From Prevotella sp. (GTDB lineage Bacteria; Bacteroidota; Bacteroidia; Bacteroidales; Bacteroidaceae), in NCBI GenBank assembly GCA_016281815.1, contig JAEEJK010000118.1, positions 1 to 51,606 on the forward strand: a DNA stretch of 51,606 bases, read 5' to 3'. How positions within the stretch are numbered: the stretch's first letter is position 1; each line of letters starts with the position of its first letter. Shown here in pieces: positions 1 to 7,772 of the stretch. The notes under the pieces are model-generated. The model had not been told where the DNA came from and did not search any database. It saw only the letters and a program-made list of their open reading frames with translations. A program made the translations under genes and the position numbers.

Positions 1-135
1 AGGCGAGTCCAGTTCAGACAGCATCAGCACATACTCCAGTTCCGTCTCTTCCAGCACCGACAACTGGCAGTCCATATAGAGCCGACAGAGTTGTTCGGCT
101 TCTTCTATAGTGATATGTCTGGTGTCTTGTTTCAT
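1..135 (-). CDS. Partial protein coupled to the upstream ECF sigma factor
   Basis: The first 45 residues are visible and the frame runs off the left edge of the window. Its ATG (133-135) overlaps the stop codon of the sigma factor gene as ATGA, a typical sign of translational coupling. The visible part is acidic and helical (it begins MKQDTRHITIEEAEQL) and shows no signal peptide or metal motif. Its position directly after an ECF sigma gene suggests a sigma partner, perhaps an anti-sigma-like protein with a membrane segment further on. That is inferred from position only. Confidence 0.6.
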   Translation of the reverse strand, partial: MKQDTRHITIEEAEQLCRLYMDCQLSVLEETELEYVLMLSELDSP

Positions 136-611
136 CTATTCAAATTGTTATAGGTTTCACGCATCTTCTTTCTGGTTCGGCTCATGTTCATCCTCACCGC
201 TTCCACATTCATTGACAGTTTTTCGGCAACTTGCTCATATTCCATTCCTTCGTGAGTGACGAGGTGGAATATCTCCCGTTGTAGTGGAGTCAGTCCCTCT
301 TGCAAAAGTGCTTCAAGATGTTTCAAGTCCTCTTCAACTATATTGTAGCCTTTCATCTCGCGCACACTGACGGCATCCAACGGTATGGGCTTTGCTTTCC
401 TCAAACGGTCAATGCATACATGCCGCAGCACTGCCACGAGTTTGTTTCTCGCTTCAGAGGTGGTCTCAACTTCGCCTCCATTCCTCAGTTTCAGCCAAGT
501 GTCCTGTAGCGCATCCTTGGCATCCTCATCGTTTTCCAGATAATTCAGGGCGATGTGGTGCAACTTGTCGCGCAAGCCAAGAAACGAGGATGTCAGCACG
601 TCTATTTCCAT
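132..611 (-). CDS. RNA polymerase ECF sigma-70 factor
   Basis: This 159-aa protein has the two-part layout of extracytoplasmic-function sigma factors. Region 2 spans roughly residues 10-75, including NDEDAKDALQDTWLKL and an 'RHVCIDRLRK' stretch, and region 4 spans roughly 100-155, with a helix-turn-helix ending in 'VRMNMSRTRKKMRE'. It would direct core RNA polymerase to a small set of promoters. The next gene starts inside its stop codon. A MITE is inserted about 75 bp upstream of the start, so its promoter lies between the two or is supplied partly by the element. The family call is secure; the stimulus is unknown. Confidence 0.93.
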   Translation of the reverse strand: MEIDVLTSSFLGLRDKLHHIALNYLENDEDAKDALQDTWLKLRNGGEVETTSEARNKLVAVLRHVCIDRLRKAKPIPLDAVSVREMKGYNIVEEDLKHLEALLQEGLTPLQREIFHLVTHEGMEYEQVAEKLSMNVEAVRMNMSRTRKKMRETYNNLNR

Positions 612-684
612 ATTCTACTAATGATACGATTGAAAGCGCGAAACATAACAAAAAAAATGTTTTTTTGCTTATTCTTTGTTTTGG

Positions 685-869
685 GTAACTACTCAGCACC
701 CTCTAGTAAACATGTTCGACAAATTAGAAAAGTAGTCGCCTATGGCGAGAAATTTTAAGAAAATGTTTAATGAAAATTATAAGAAAATATTTTTTTATTC
801 ATTTTTTTATAATTTCTGCCCGTCAGGGCACTCCTAAGTACATTAATTCTGAGGGTGCTGAGTAGTTAC
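685..869. mobile_element. MITE with IS66-type ends (185 bp)
   Basis: A perfect 19-bp terminal inverted repeat, starting GTAACTACTCAG, lies at 685-703 and 851-869. The element is flanked on both sides by the 8-bp direct repeat TGTTTTGG (677-684 and 870-877), which reads as a target-site duplication. GTAA ends together with 8-bp duplications are the hallmark of the IS66 family. The 147-bp interior is A+T rich and has no ORF, so this is a non-autonomous derivative that needs a transposase in trans. It lies between the sigma gene and the terminator of the thioredoxin-like gene. Confidence 0.85.
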
Positions 870-902
870 TGTTTTGGGGGCACAAAATAAACAAATTGCA
901 TA

Positions 903-943
903 GAAAAACCCTCGGTCATACCCAGAAAAGGATGCCGAGGGTT
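903..943 (-). terminator. Rho-independent terminator of the thioredoxin-like gene
   Basis: A 9-bp perfect stem (907-915 with 935-943, AACCCTCGG) is followed on the minus strand by a run of T (903-908). It starts about 35 bp after the stop codon of the minus-strand gene at 978. Confidence 0.85.
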
Positions 944-977
944 ATAATCTGAACATCAACGATGTCCATATCTGGCT

Positions 978-2027
978 CTATTCTCGCTCTATCGCAGCCT
1001 TGATGAGTGCTTCCAGTTCTTCGGCATCGGTGGAGGTGGAGAGGATGGTGCCGTCGCGGTCGATGAGATACATGGCGCCTCCGCCATTGTCGACACCGTT
1101 CTTGCGCCACACCTGGTTTTCGTCGTTCAGTTCCAACAGGCTCGGCCAGGGGTAGCCGTCTTTCTTCGCGGCGTTTTCCATCGCTTCGCGGTTACGCTCA
1201 CGTGCAATGGCGATGACGGTGAATCCTTTGTCCTTGTATCGTTCATAAATGGGAATCATTTTGATGCTATGACGGCGACAAGGGCCGCACCATGAAGCCC
1301 AAAGGTCAATGAGGGCCACCTTGCCTTTCGTGAGGGTGGAAATAGGAACGAGTTGGCCATCTGAGTTGCGTACCGTATAGTCAATGTAGGGCTTGCCCGG
1401 CTGCAGGCGGTAAGCCGTCTCGGCGGTGGCAATCTGTTCGTGAACGGGATGACCGGGGTAGTAATTGATGAGTTTGTCGTGATAGAGCGTCAGGTACGGC
1501 TCCCACTCCGACTTGTCAAAGTTCACATATACGTCTGCATGCTTGAGCATTTTAATGGCATCAAGCACGTCGTAAAGAGTCCAAAGCATGGGGTGCTTTT
1601 CGGCATATGCAATGCGGAACGGACGACGACCTGCAGTGATGCTGTCCCTCATTGCGAGTTTGCGGCCTTCCTCGCCGTTGCTGACTATACGCACTGGTTT
1701 GTCTTCATACATCGTGACATTCACGTTGCAGTTCTCTGTGAGAAACTTCCCTGTCAACCAACTTCCTGTCTCATATTGCTTTAGGAAAAATACCTTATAG
1801 AGTTTTGGAAAATCGGTCTCGATGTCGTATGTGAAGTGTCCGTCCTTGGCTTTTACGTGAAAGTGCGGATCGTCCAACACACGCAGGTCAGTTCCTGCCT
1901 CACAGATAATGATTTCGTCGCCCCACGCGTCGGTCTCCAATGTTCCTTCGATGTGGCATTTGATTTGCGCTTGTCCCGCCATTGCGAAGAGGGCGAGTAG
2001 GATGGTGATGATGGCTTGCTTGTTCAT
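978..2027 (-). CDS. Secreted thioredoxin-like (TlpA/ResA type) thiol-disulfide protein
   Basis: The protein has 349 aa from the ATG at 2027. It begins with a signal peptide (MNKQAIITILLALFAMAGQA), followed by a DUF4369-like N-terminal part and a C-terminal thioredoxin fold with the active site WCGPC near residue 247. Such proteins act in the periplasm or at the outer membrane in thiol-disulfide exchange. A longer in-frame start exists at 2117, but the promoter at 2062-2092 lies downstream of it, so 2027 is chosen. It is followed by its own terminator, so it is probably monocistronic. The substrate is unknown. Confidence 0.88.
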   Translation of the reverse strand: MNKQAIITILLALFAMAGQAQIKCHIEGTLETDAWGDEIIICEAGTDLRVLDDPHFHVKAKDGHFTYDIETDFPKLYKVFFLKQYETGSWLTGKFLTENCNVNVTMYEDKPVRIVSNGEEGRKLAMRDSITAGRRPFRIAYAEKHPMLWTLYDVLDAIKMLKHADVYVNFDKSEWEPYLTLYHDKLINYYPGHPVHEQIATAETAYRLQPGKPYIDYTVRNSDGQLVPISTLTKGKVALIDLWASWCGPCRRHSIKMIPIYERYKDKGFTVIAIARERNREAMENAAKKDGYPWPSLLELNDENQVWRKNGVDNGGGAMYLIDRDGTILSTSTDAEELEALIKAAIERE

Positions 2028-2061
2028 TTTTCGTCCAATCATAATTGCGTATTTTTGTCTA

Positions 2062-2092
2062 CAAAAATATGTATTTTTATCGATTTGACCAA
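2062..2092 (-). promoter_or_regulatory. Bacteroidetes-type promoter of the thioredoxin-like gene
   Basis: On the minus strand the sequence reads TTGG-N19-TATTTTTG (-33 at 2089-2092, -7 at 2062-2069), a good match to TTTG-N19-TAnnTTTG. It sits about 35 bp upstream of the chosen start and decides that start. Confidence 0.8.
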
Positions 2093-2339
2093 TTATAATC
2101 ATTTTTTTATTCTTCATATTCTTTGCTTTTCATATCAGAAGCCATGCCCCCCTGACGTATCTTGTTCTACCTCTGTCATGAATTCTTACGGTCTTCTATT
2201 TTCATATACGAGCAAAAACATCAAAACATTGCAAAGACAATTAAAAAAAGTGATTCGCCTCGTTTTATCAAGTAAATGGCACGGGATGCATCACTGCGCC
2301 CCATGCCATGCCCCGGGTACTTATGAATCAAAATCTGTC
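2093..2339. other. Intergenic stretch without a gene
   Basis: This stretch lies between the promoter of the thioredoxin-like gene and the stop of the large secreted protein. It contains short GC-rich inverted pieces around 2140 and 2280-2320 (ccatgcccc, cccatgccatgcccc). No convincing terminator, ORF or repeat was seen. Confidence 0.4.
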
Positions 2340-4046
2340 TCAGTCATCAACTCTCTCGACGATGAAGTCGCAGGCGGAGAACCAACAGCCGTCGTATTTT
2401 GTGCTTTGGCGGGTGGTGACGCCATAGGTCAAGGAGCCATCTTCATGGACTCTGACTTCATCGAGCCAGATGCGGTTCCAGCCGAAACCCTGTCCGCCAT
2501 TAGCCGTGGTCTTGTCGATATCGAGGGCGGTAACGAAGTCATGATTGCTGGCACGCTTTTCGAAACGGCATAGTGCAGAGAACCAAACATTGCCACCAGT
2601 TTTACCCATAGCGGGAATCTCCTTGGAGCAGATATCACCACTACCCGTTTTTGCAAAGATGAAAACATTGGAATGCTCTGCCTCGGAGGCGCGCACAACA
2701 GCAGAGACACGATAGCGGCCGGGGTGCAGGCCATGAAGCGTGGTTTCGGCCTCAAATCCTTTGCCAGCATCTTCTCTCACTTCCAAATAGCCTTTCCGCT
2801 CATCGCCGCTATAATGCTCTCCACAGGCAGTGAACTGAGTTCCTGCATGGTCATGGCTGAGTTTCCAGAAGTTGCGGTTCAGGTAGTCCTGGTCTTGTTC
2901 ATTCAGATTGTCAATCTCGGCCGTCATATTTCTTTTGGCATTGATGCTTTTGCGGGCTGAGGCTACTTGTTGTCTCTGGCCTGGAGGGATGGTGACCTCC
3001 AATGCATCTATCAGGCCACATAGTTTTTCGATTTGTCCTTGAGAAAGCAGGAATGGGTAGTTGTCAATCTCCTTGTTCAACGTGTGGAGGATGGCCTCCA
3101 GTTCGGTCATGTTGGCTGTGCGGCTCAACTCCCACATACGGTGCACCTTTGCTTGCAGGGCATCATAACTGGTGTACACATTGGGAATCTCTGACGAACC
3201 ATTGAGTTTCGCTACCATTTCTTGGAATTTGTAGCCGTACTTCTCCATCACAGTGTCGGTATCCAAGGCCTTGGCGCGTTCCGGGGAGTTTTTCTTGATG
3301 TCCCACACCATATTGTGTGCCACGCCCAATCCCGTGTTGGTCCTGTTTAGGTACTCATCGGGGTCGTAGGATTTCATTTGCGGTGTGTTGTCTATCTTCG
3401 GGCTATGAAACTCGTAGATGATGCCTTCTACCATATAGCGTTTGTGCCTGGTGTCGCCATCAGTTAGTTCCGTATCTGTCCATGTGAGAAGGTAGGTCGA
3501 GCGGAAGCCGTCATCATCCTTGAAACTGATGATACGGATGTTCATCGACGGGTGAAGTTGTAGGGGGAACGTCTTTCCTTCCTCTCCCCAGGCTATCTTT
3601 ACGCCAGGGAAGACGGCCTGCTCGTCGCCCGCCATATAACTGTAATAACTGTTGGCATAGGGTGCCTGCTTGTCGAAGGCATCGAGCATGGAGCGCAGTG
3701 GCAGTGTGGGGTCATCGGGCACTTGATTGAAGGAGAAACGATGACCGTCGATATACAGAGGTCCGATGGATGCCGTGACGTTCGACTTGCTCTTTGAGAG
3801 TGTCACCACATGGATTTTCTCCTTGGGAACCAGACCGCCACCGTCCAGACACCCCCATTCGCCCCAGGCTACGGCGATGGAGTCTTCGTTCATGCTATGC
3901 AACTTGGCTTCAATGCTCTTCGGGAACTTGCCGTATATCGTTTCGACGAAAGCCGTGCGCATGGCCTGGGCATGCTTGTTCTCCTGCGCATGAATCCAGG
4001 CTGCAGACATCAGCAGAAGGGCTGTTATCAATATTTGTTTTTTCAT
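2340..4046 (-). CDS. Large secreted protein of unknown function
   Basis: The protein has 568 aa with a clear signal peptide (residues 1-20, ending IHA, then QEN). The body shows no motif I recognise. It has many aromatic and acidic strands, a helical segment around residues 280-385, and a C-terminal beta-rich part with 'GLHPGRYRVSAVVRASE', which resembles a carbohydrate-binding or jelly-roll module. It starts 15 bp after the anti-sigma gene, so it is the third gene of a sigma / anti-sigma / effector operon. It may be the envelope protein whose expression or sensing this sigma system serves (inference). Confidence 0.75.
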   Translation of the reverse strand: MKKQILITALLLMSAAWIHAQENKHAQAMRTAFVETIYGKFPKSIEAKLHSMNEDSIAVAWGEWGCLDGGGLVPKEKIHVVTLSKSKSNVTASIGPLYIDGHRFSFNQVPDDPTLPLRSMLDAFDKQAPYANSYYSYMAGDEQAVFPGVKIAWGEEGKTFPLQLHPSMNIRIISFKDDDGFRSTYLLTWTDTELTDGDTRHKRYMVEGIIYEFHSPKIDNTPQMKSYDPDEYLNRTNTGLGVAHNMVWDIKKNSPERAKALDTDTVMEKYGYKFQEMVAKLNGSSEIPNVYTSYDALQAKVHRMWELSRTANMTELEAILHTLNKEIDNYPFLLSQGQIEKLCGLIDALEVTIPPGQRQQVASARKSINAKRNMTAEIDNLNEQDQDYLNRNFWKLSHDHAGTQFTACGEHYSGDERKGYLEVREDAGKGFEAETTLHGLHPGRYRVSAVVRASEAEHSNVFIFAKTGSGDICSKEIPAMGKTGGNVWFSALCRFEKRASNHDFVTALDIDKTTANGGQGFGWNRIWLDEVRVHEDGSLTYGVTTRQSTKYDGCWFSACDFIVERVDD

Positions 4047-4061
4047 TTTGCTTTCATTGAT

Positions 4062-4676
4062 TTAGAAGTTGATATAATTGGCAGTACTGTCTTTCTGTAG
4101 TTCATTAAAAGCCCGCTCTGTATCGTCTTTCACAATGCGGTTGACCAACTGTTGCAGGCGGTTGTCGGCAGCGATGATTTTTTCCAGATGAGCCGACCTT
4201 ACGCTGTCGTCGACCGCTTCCATCTCTGCTTCGAGTTGAGAAATGTAGTAGTTGAGCCTGTCATCGGCTGCCACAACAGATACCGTCTCATTCTCCTTTA
4301 CTGATTGCTTTGCGGTTTTAACAGTTTGCTTTACATTATTGTCCTGCGCCAAAACAGGTGTTTCTTTTGCAATGATTGGCATCGGTTCTTTCTCTTCCAC
4401 TTTCACCATGCTGTCTCGTTGCTCCTTATGCTGCGCCACTATCGTCTCGTTTCTTTCTGCCTGACCATCTTTCATGAACAGAGTGAAGCCAATTAATAAT
4501 AGGAGGCCGGCTGCAATGGCACTGATGAATGCAGCGTACAGCCAACGAGATGATTTGGATTTGGTCTTGATGCGCTTCATCACACGCTGCTCCATGTCAT
4601 CGGGCATTTTCATCTCTGAAGCCCGGTCGTTTTGTCGCTGCAAAGCCTGGCGGAATAGTTGGTCATTATTCATCAT
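4062..4676 (-). CDS. Anti-sigma factor, single-pass membrane protein
   Basis: The protein has 204 aa. An N-terminal cytosolic helical region (about 1-43, with MEQRVMKRIKTK before the membrane) precedes one transmembrane segment (about 45-68, LYAAFISAIAAGLLLLIGF). A polar, helical periplasmic tail rich in Glu, Lys and Gln follows. This is the usual plan of Bacteroidetes anti-sigma factors lacking a zinc motif. Its start overlaps the end of the ECF sigma gene by 11 bp (4666-4676), which supports pairing with that sigma. No enzymatic domain is visible. Confidence 0.8.
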   Translation of the reverse strand: MMNNDQLFRQALQRQNDRASEMKMPDDMEQRVMKRIKTKSKSSRWLYAAFISAIAAGLLLLIGFTLFMKDGQAERNETIVAQHKEQRDSMVKVEEKEPMPIIAKETPVLAQDNNVKQTVKTAKQSVKENETVSVVAADDRLNYYISQLEAEMEAVDDSVRSAHLEKIIAADNRLQQLVNRIVKDDTERAFNELQKDSTANYINF

Positions 4677-5217
4677 TCAAGCGTGTTAAGATGATTCTGA
4701 GTCGTTGACGTATTCGGTGAAGTTGGCTGCTGAGCCGCGATACTTCACGGTTGAGAGAGTCACTTGCTGTGCCCGTTATGTAGGCAATTTCTTTGAGGGG
4801 GCGCTGGTCGAAGTAGTAAAGTTGCAAGAGCATCTGGTCTTCGGGAGGTAGTTCCTGGATGGCTTCATCCAACTGTTCGACTGTCGTCGTATCCGGCAAT
4901 TCGTCTGGGACATCCTCGCCCACCACGATGGGCATCTCCAGCAGTCGTTTTCGTCGTCGCAAATGATGCAAAGCCTTGTGATATGCTATGCGGTAAAGCC
5001 AGGTCTTCAGTGAAGCCTTTTCCGGAGCATAGTCATTCAGATGTTCGTAGGCTGTCACAAAAGCCTCCTGCACCACGTCCTCTGCATCCTCCTGGATAGT
5101 GACAATGCGACCAACAAATGCCATGAGCGCAGGACCATACTGATTTACCATCGGTTCAAAGTCCTCGACCCTCCTGCTATGTATTTGCGTTTTATACATC
5201 TGTTTGTCGTTTGTCAT
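4666..5217 (-). CDS. RNA polymerase ECF sigma-70 factor
   Basis: The protein has 183 aa. Region 2 is at about 20-90 (EDAEDVVQEAFVTAYEHL, then KTWLYRIAYHKALHHLRRRKR). Region 4 is at about 115-175 (LPPEDQMLLQLYYFDQRPLKEIA, then the recognition helix 'SLNREVSRLSSQLHRIRQRL'). It heads an operon with the overlapping anti-sigma gene and a large secreted protein. A 7-bp inverted repeat sits 20 bp upstream of the start. The family assignment is secure; the signal is unknown. Confidence 0.94.
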   Translation of the reverse strand: MTNDKQMYKTQIHSRRVEDFEPMVNQYGPALMAFVGRIVTIQEDAEDVVQEAFVTAYEHLNDYAPEKASLKTWLYRIAYHKALHHLRRRKRLLEMPIVVGEDVPDELPDTTTVEQLDEAIQELPPEDQMLLQLYYFDQRPLKEIAYITGTASDSLNREVSRLSSQLHRIRQRLRIILTRLNDE

Positions 5218-5236
5218 TCTATTCTATATAGACTGT

Positions 5237-5260
5237 GGATGGCAAAATGTCACGCCATCC
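5237..5260 (-). promoter_or_regulatory. Inverted repeat in the leader of the sigma operon
   Basis: A perfect 7-bp inverted repeat (GGATGGC, 10-nt spacer, GCCATCC) lies 20-43 bp upstream of the sigma start codon. It could be a 5'UTR hairpin or an operator. There is no T-run, so it is not a terminator. Confidence 0.45.
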
Positions 5261-5358
5261 TTGCGGTTATTAACAAACATTAATGTTTTTCAAAGCATAA
5301 CATATCCTAGAGAGACGAGTGGGCTTGCTTGCAAAAGGCTGAGTGGGGCGGTTTGGAT

Positions 5359-5381
5359 AAAGCCTGAACTGTTCAGGCTTT
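5359..5381. terminator. Strong hairpin after the Crp/Fnr gene
   Basis: An 11-bp perfect inverted repeat (AAAGCCTGAAC, T, GTTCAGGCTTT) starts 16 bp after the stop of the minus-strand Crp/Fnr gene. T-rich flanks exist on both strands but are short (TTT). It is a probable terminator, possibly bidirectional. Confidence 0.6.
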
Positions 5382-5396
5382 CATTTCGTTGTGCTG

Positions 5397-5969
5397 TCAA
5401 TCTTCGAATGTGACGGCTCTTCTGATTCGCGACAATTGTTGTGGAGTTAAGTTCAGGAAAGAGGCGATGGCATGCAGGGGAAGGTGTTCCACGATGCCGG
5501 GACAACGGTGCAGCAACAGGTCATAGCGTTCGCGAGGCGTGGCACGGTGAAAGTCCAGATAGCGGGCACGGGCCTGACAGAGCAGATGTTCCCCGATGAT
5601 ACTGCGCAGTTCCATTGAACTTATGTTTTGGTTGAACAACTGCATCATTTGTTCACCACTCACCCTTAACACGCTGCTGGGCATCATCGCCTCTATCGTA
5701 GTCTGCGACGGACTTCCATTGAGACAGGAGGGATAGTCGCCCACATACTCGCCTTCGAAAGAGAACCAAGTGATGTGTTCCTTGCCGTCACTGATGCCTC
5801 GTGTCACATACTTGAAACATCCTTTGGTCACAAAGCCGAACCACCGCGATGGTTCGCCTTCACACTCCATCCGCTCGCCTTTCTGATAACTGACGGTCTC
5901 ACCCTCCCGCTCGCAGAAGTCATACAACTCTTGCAAGTCAATGCTATTTACACCGAATTTCTGTTCCAT
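5397..5969 (-). CDS. Crp/Fnr family transcriptional regulator
   Basis: The protein has 190 aa. The N-terminal cyclic-nucleotide-binding-like beta barrel spans about residues 25-115 (YQKGERMECEGE, then 'GFVTKGCFKYV'). A dimer helix follows at about 110-140, and the C-terminal helix-turn-helix is 'HAIASFLNLTPQQLSRIRRA'. The Fnr iron-sulfur cysteine set is absent. Bacteroidetes encode many such short Crp-like regulators whose ligands are mostly unknown. It is a single gene with its own hairpin downstream. Confidence 0.9.
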   Translation of the reverse strand: MEQKFGVNSIDLQELYDFCEREGETVSYQKGERMECEGEPSRWFGFVTKGCFKYVTRGISDGKEHITWFSFEGEYVGDYPSCLNGSPSQTTIEAMMPSSVLRVSGEQMMQLFNQNISSMELRSIIGEHLLCQARARYLDFHRATPRERYDLLLHRCPGIVEHLPLHAIASFLNLTPQQLSRIRRAVTFED

Positions 5970-6218
5970 ATCATCGAGTATCGCCTCATTCCAAGATATA
6001 TAATAGACAATGATTTTGGCAATTTATTGCCTGATCTCCTCCTTGCTTTTGGATTCTTTAACCTACTTTTTTGGTAATAAACACATTACCGAAAATCAGC
6101 AACTTAGCATTCAGGCTGCCGATTTTCCATCAAAATGTCTTTTTGGCTAAATTCTCGATTAATAAAAGATTAGTGCATTTGAATAGGGTGGGAAACTTCA
6201 GCAAATATTCCTGTTTGT

Positions 6219-6926
6219 TCAAAATTCCAACCTGAAACCTTTTGACTTCATCTCCATATACTTGTCGGGATTGAACCTGTATTGGATGGGGACAGACCTT
6301 GCTGCGTTTTTCGGACGGTCACCGGTTTCTTCCAGAACGCCCAGTTTCAACATCTTGTTGGCGAAGTTCCTACGGTCAAAGTGAACTTCCAGAATAGCCT
6401 CATAGAGTGCCTGCAACTGCGACATCGTGAAAACCTCCGGCAGCAACTCAAAACCGATGGGCTGAAAGTGAATCCGCTCTTTTAGGCGTTCGAGTGCCAT
6501 CCTTAAAATCTTCTCATGGTCGAAAGCCAGAGACGGTATCTCGTGGATGGGATACCATTGCGCGTTTCTTGCATCGTCTCCGCCCCTGACGGTTCCTTTC
6601 TGTACCAAGGCATAATAGGCGATGGTGATGACCCGACCGCGTGGGTCGCGGTTCACGTCGGAGAAGCATCCCAGTTGTTCCAAAAAACCTTTTTCCACGT
6701 CAAACTCGGTTTCCTCCTTCAGTTCTCGAAGGGCTCCCGTCTCTGCGGTCTCGTCCATATTAAGGAATCCTCCAGGGAACGCCCAGCACCCCTTGTAAGG
6801 TTCGCTGCCGCGCTCTATCAGCAGCACCGAAAGCCCATCCTTGACATCATAGCCAAATATCACACAGTCCGTCGTCACTGAAGGACGGGGATACTCATAT
6901 GTATATGAACCTTTTGTCGTTTCCAT
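6219..6926 (-). CDS. NrtR/AraR-type regulator: Nudix domain plus winged helix
   Basis: The protein has 235 aa. The N-terminal Nudix fold holds a nearly intact Nudix box at residues 53-75 (GFLNMDE..., RELKEETEF); the usual Gly near its end is Glu. The C-terminal part (about 150-235, ending FNPDKYMEMKSKGFRLEF) matches the winged-helix half of the NrtR family. Members regulate NAD synthesis, or arabinose and xylose use in Bacteroides, with the Nudix domain acting as ligand sensor. Two palindromic operators flank its promoter, so autoregulation is likely. Retained acidic residues leave hydrolase activity possible. The effector cannot be told from this locus. Confidence 0.85.
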   Translation of the reverse strand: METTKGSYTYEYPRPSVTTDCVIFGYDVKDGLSVLLIERGSEPYKGCWAFPGGFLNMDETAETGALRELKEETEFDVEKGFLEQLGCFSDVNRDPRGRVITIAYYALVQKGTVRGGDDARNAQWYPIHEIPSLAFDHEKILRMALERLKERIHFQPIGFELLPEVFTMSQLQALYEAILEVHFDRRNFANKMLKLGVLEETGDRPKNAARSVPIQYRFNPDKYMEMKSKGFRLEF

Positions 6927-6947
6927 GATTTGTCAGTCTTTATTAGT

Positions 6948-6964
6948 TGTGTAAATTTTACGCA
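6948..6964. promoter_or_regulatory. Operator 1 of the Nudix regulator
   Basis: The near-perfect palindrome TGTGTAAATTTTACGCA (core GTAAA-T-TTTAC) overlaps the -7 box and start region of the regulator's own promoter, as expected for a repressor site. Confidence 0.75.
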
Positions 6965-6993
6965 AAGTTAGTGCTTTAATCATCAACCTCCAA
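6963..6993 (-). promoter_or_regulatory. Promoter of the Nudix regulator gene
   Basis: The minus strand reads TTGG-N19-TAACTTTG (-33 at 6990-6993, -7 at 6963-6970). It lies between the two operators, about 37 bp upstream of the ATG. Confidence 0.8.
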
Positions 6994-7000
6994 ATATATT

Positions 7001-7017
7001 TGCGTAAATTTTACATA
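7001..7017. promoter_or_regulatory. Operator 2 of the Nudix regulator
   Basis: A second copy of the palindrome (TGCGTAAATTTTACATA) starts 53 bp from operator 1, about five helical turns, just upstream of the -33 element. The 11-bp core is identical to that of operator 1. Confidence 0.75.
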
Positions 7018-7188
7018 AAGGTCAGGATGACTTTTTTCTTTGTTGGTTTACTCCACGGCTCCGATGGTCTCCTTTGCTGATTCCACCATATCTTCCAAAG
7101 AATCCATCATTCTATCACAGTATGGAGCAGAAAGGGCACATTTTTGCTTTCTCTTCGTTCAACCTTTCATATTATTCATTTTATTTTG

Positions 7189-7196
7189 TATTTTTG
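7189..7196 (+). promoter_or_regulatory. -7 box of the 2H phosphoesterase gene
   Basis: TATTTTTG matches TAnnTTTG, with TTTC about 20 bp upstream. It places the transcription start near 7203 and excludes the longer in-frame start at 7040. Confidence 0.65.
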
Positions 7197-7243
7197 TGAC
7201 GAAAATCATGTCAGTACTCTCGGCTCACAGAAACAAATCTCCT

Positions 7244-7771
7244 ATGAAGACCTATTTGGAAATAAAAGTTCCCATCAAGTATGATGACCCCTGGTTTGTA
7301 GGGCTGCGCAATCATTTCTCCGGCATACCTGTCAGGTGGCAGAAGGATTTTTATCATATCACGATGGTGTTCGTCGATGAAGCACCGGAAGGGGTAGACC
7401 TACGTCCCATCTTGGAGAAACATCTGTCTGCAGCCCACACACCCGTACTGACGTTTGACCGGTTGGATGTATTTTCTGTAAAATCGGGGATGTATGTCAT
7501 CCATCTCTCCACAAGTCATGTGCCGGAGCGTTTTCTTGCTTTGACGGAAGCCATCCGTAAGGAGATGAGAACCGCCGGTTGCAAGATTCACTCCGACTTC
7601 ATGTTGCATGTCACATTGGGAAGGGTGAGGGACTTCAACACCAAACTGGCCAAACTCAAGAGAATGGTTGGCTCGTTTTCTTTTTCTCCATTCACCTTGT
7701 CATTGACAGATGTGGACTACAGGGAGTTCAGGGGCAGGGTGATATATGAGACTCTGCTCAAGATGGATTGA
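7244..7771 (+). CDS. 2H phosphoesterase / 2'-5' RNA ligase family protein
   Basis: The protein has 175 aa from the ATG at 7244. It carries the two HxT motifs that define the 2H superfamily, HIT at residues 38-40 and HVT at 122-124, about 84 residues apart as usual. Such enzymes hydrolyse 2',3'-cyclic phosphates on RNA or nucleotides, or join 2'-5' ends. It begins MKTYLEIKVPIK and lacks a signal peptide, so it is cytosolic. An in-frame ATG at 7208 is possible but only about 5 nt after the predicted start of transcription. The 3' end nearly abuts the convergent SDR gene. The substrate is unknown. Confidence 0.85.
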   Translation: MKTYLEIKVPIKYDDPWFVGLRNHFSGIPVRWQKDFYHITMVFVDEAPEGVDLRPILEKHLSAAHTPVLTFDRLDVFSVKSGMYVIHLSTSHVPERFLALTEAIRKEMRTAGCKIHSDFMLHVTLGRVRDFNTKLAKLKRMVGSFSFSPFTLSLTDVDYREFRGRVIYETLLKMD

Positions 7772-7772
7772 G

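Noticed and set aside
685..869. Invertible promoter flanked by inverted repeats
   Set aside because: Perfect inverted repeats in Bacteroidales often mark invertible promoters. Here, however, the 8-bp direct repeats directly outside the ends and the GTAA termini point to an IS66-type MITE, and no outward promoter or invertase gene is evident.
6071..6093. Hairpin TTGGTAAT/ATTACCGAA as a terminator
   Set aside because: T-runs precede rather than follow the stem on both strands, so it does not look like an intrinsic terminator; it may be an operator, but nothing more supports this.
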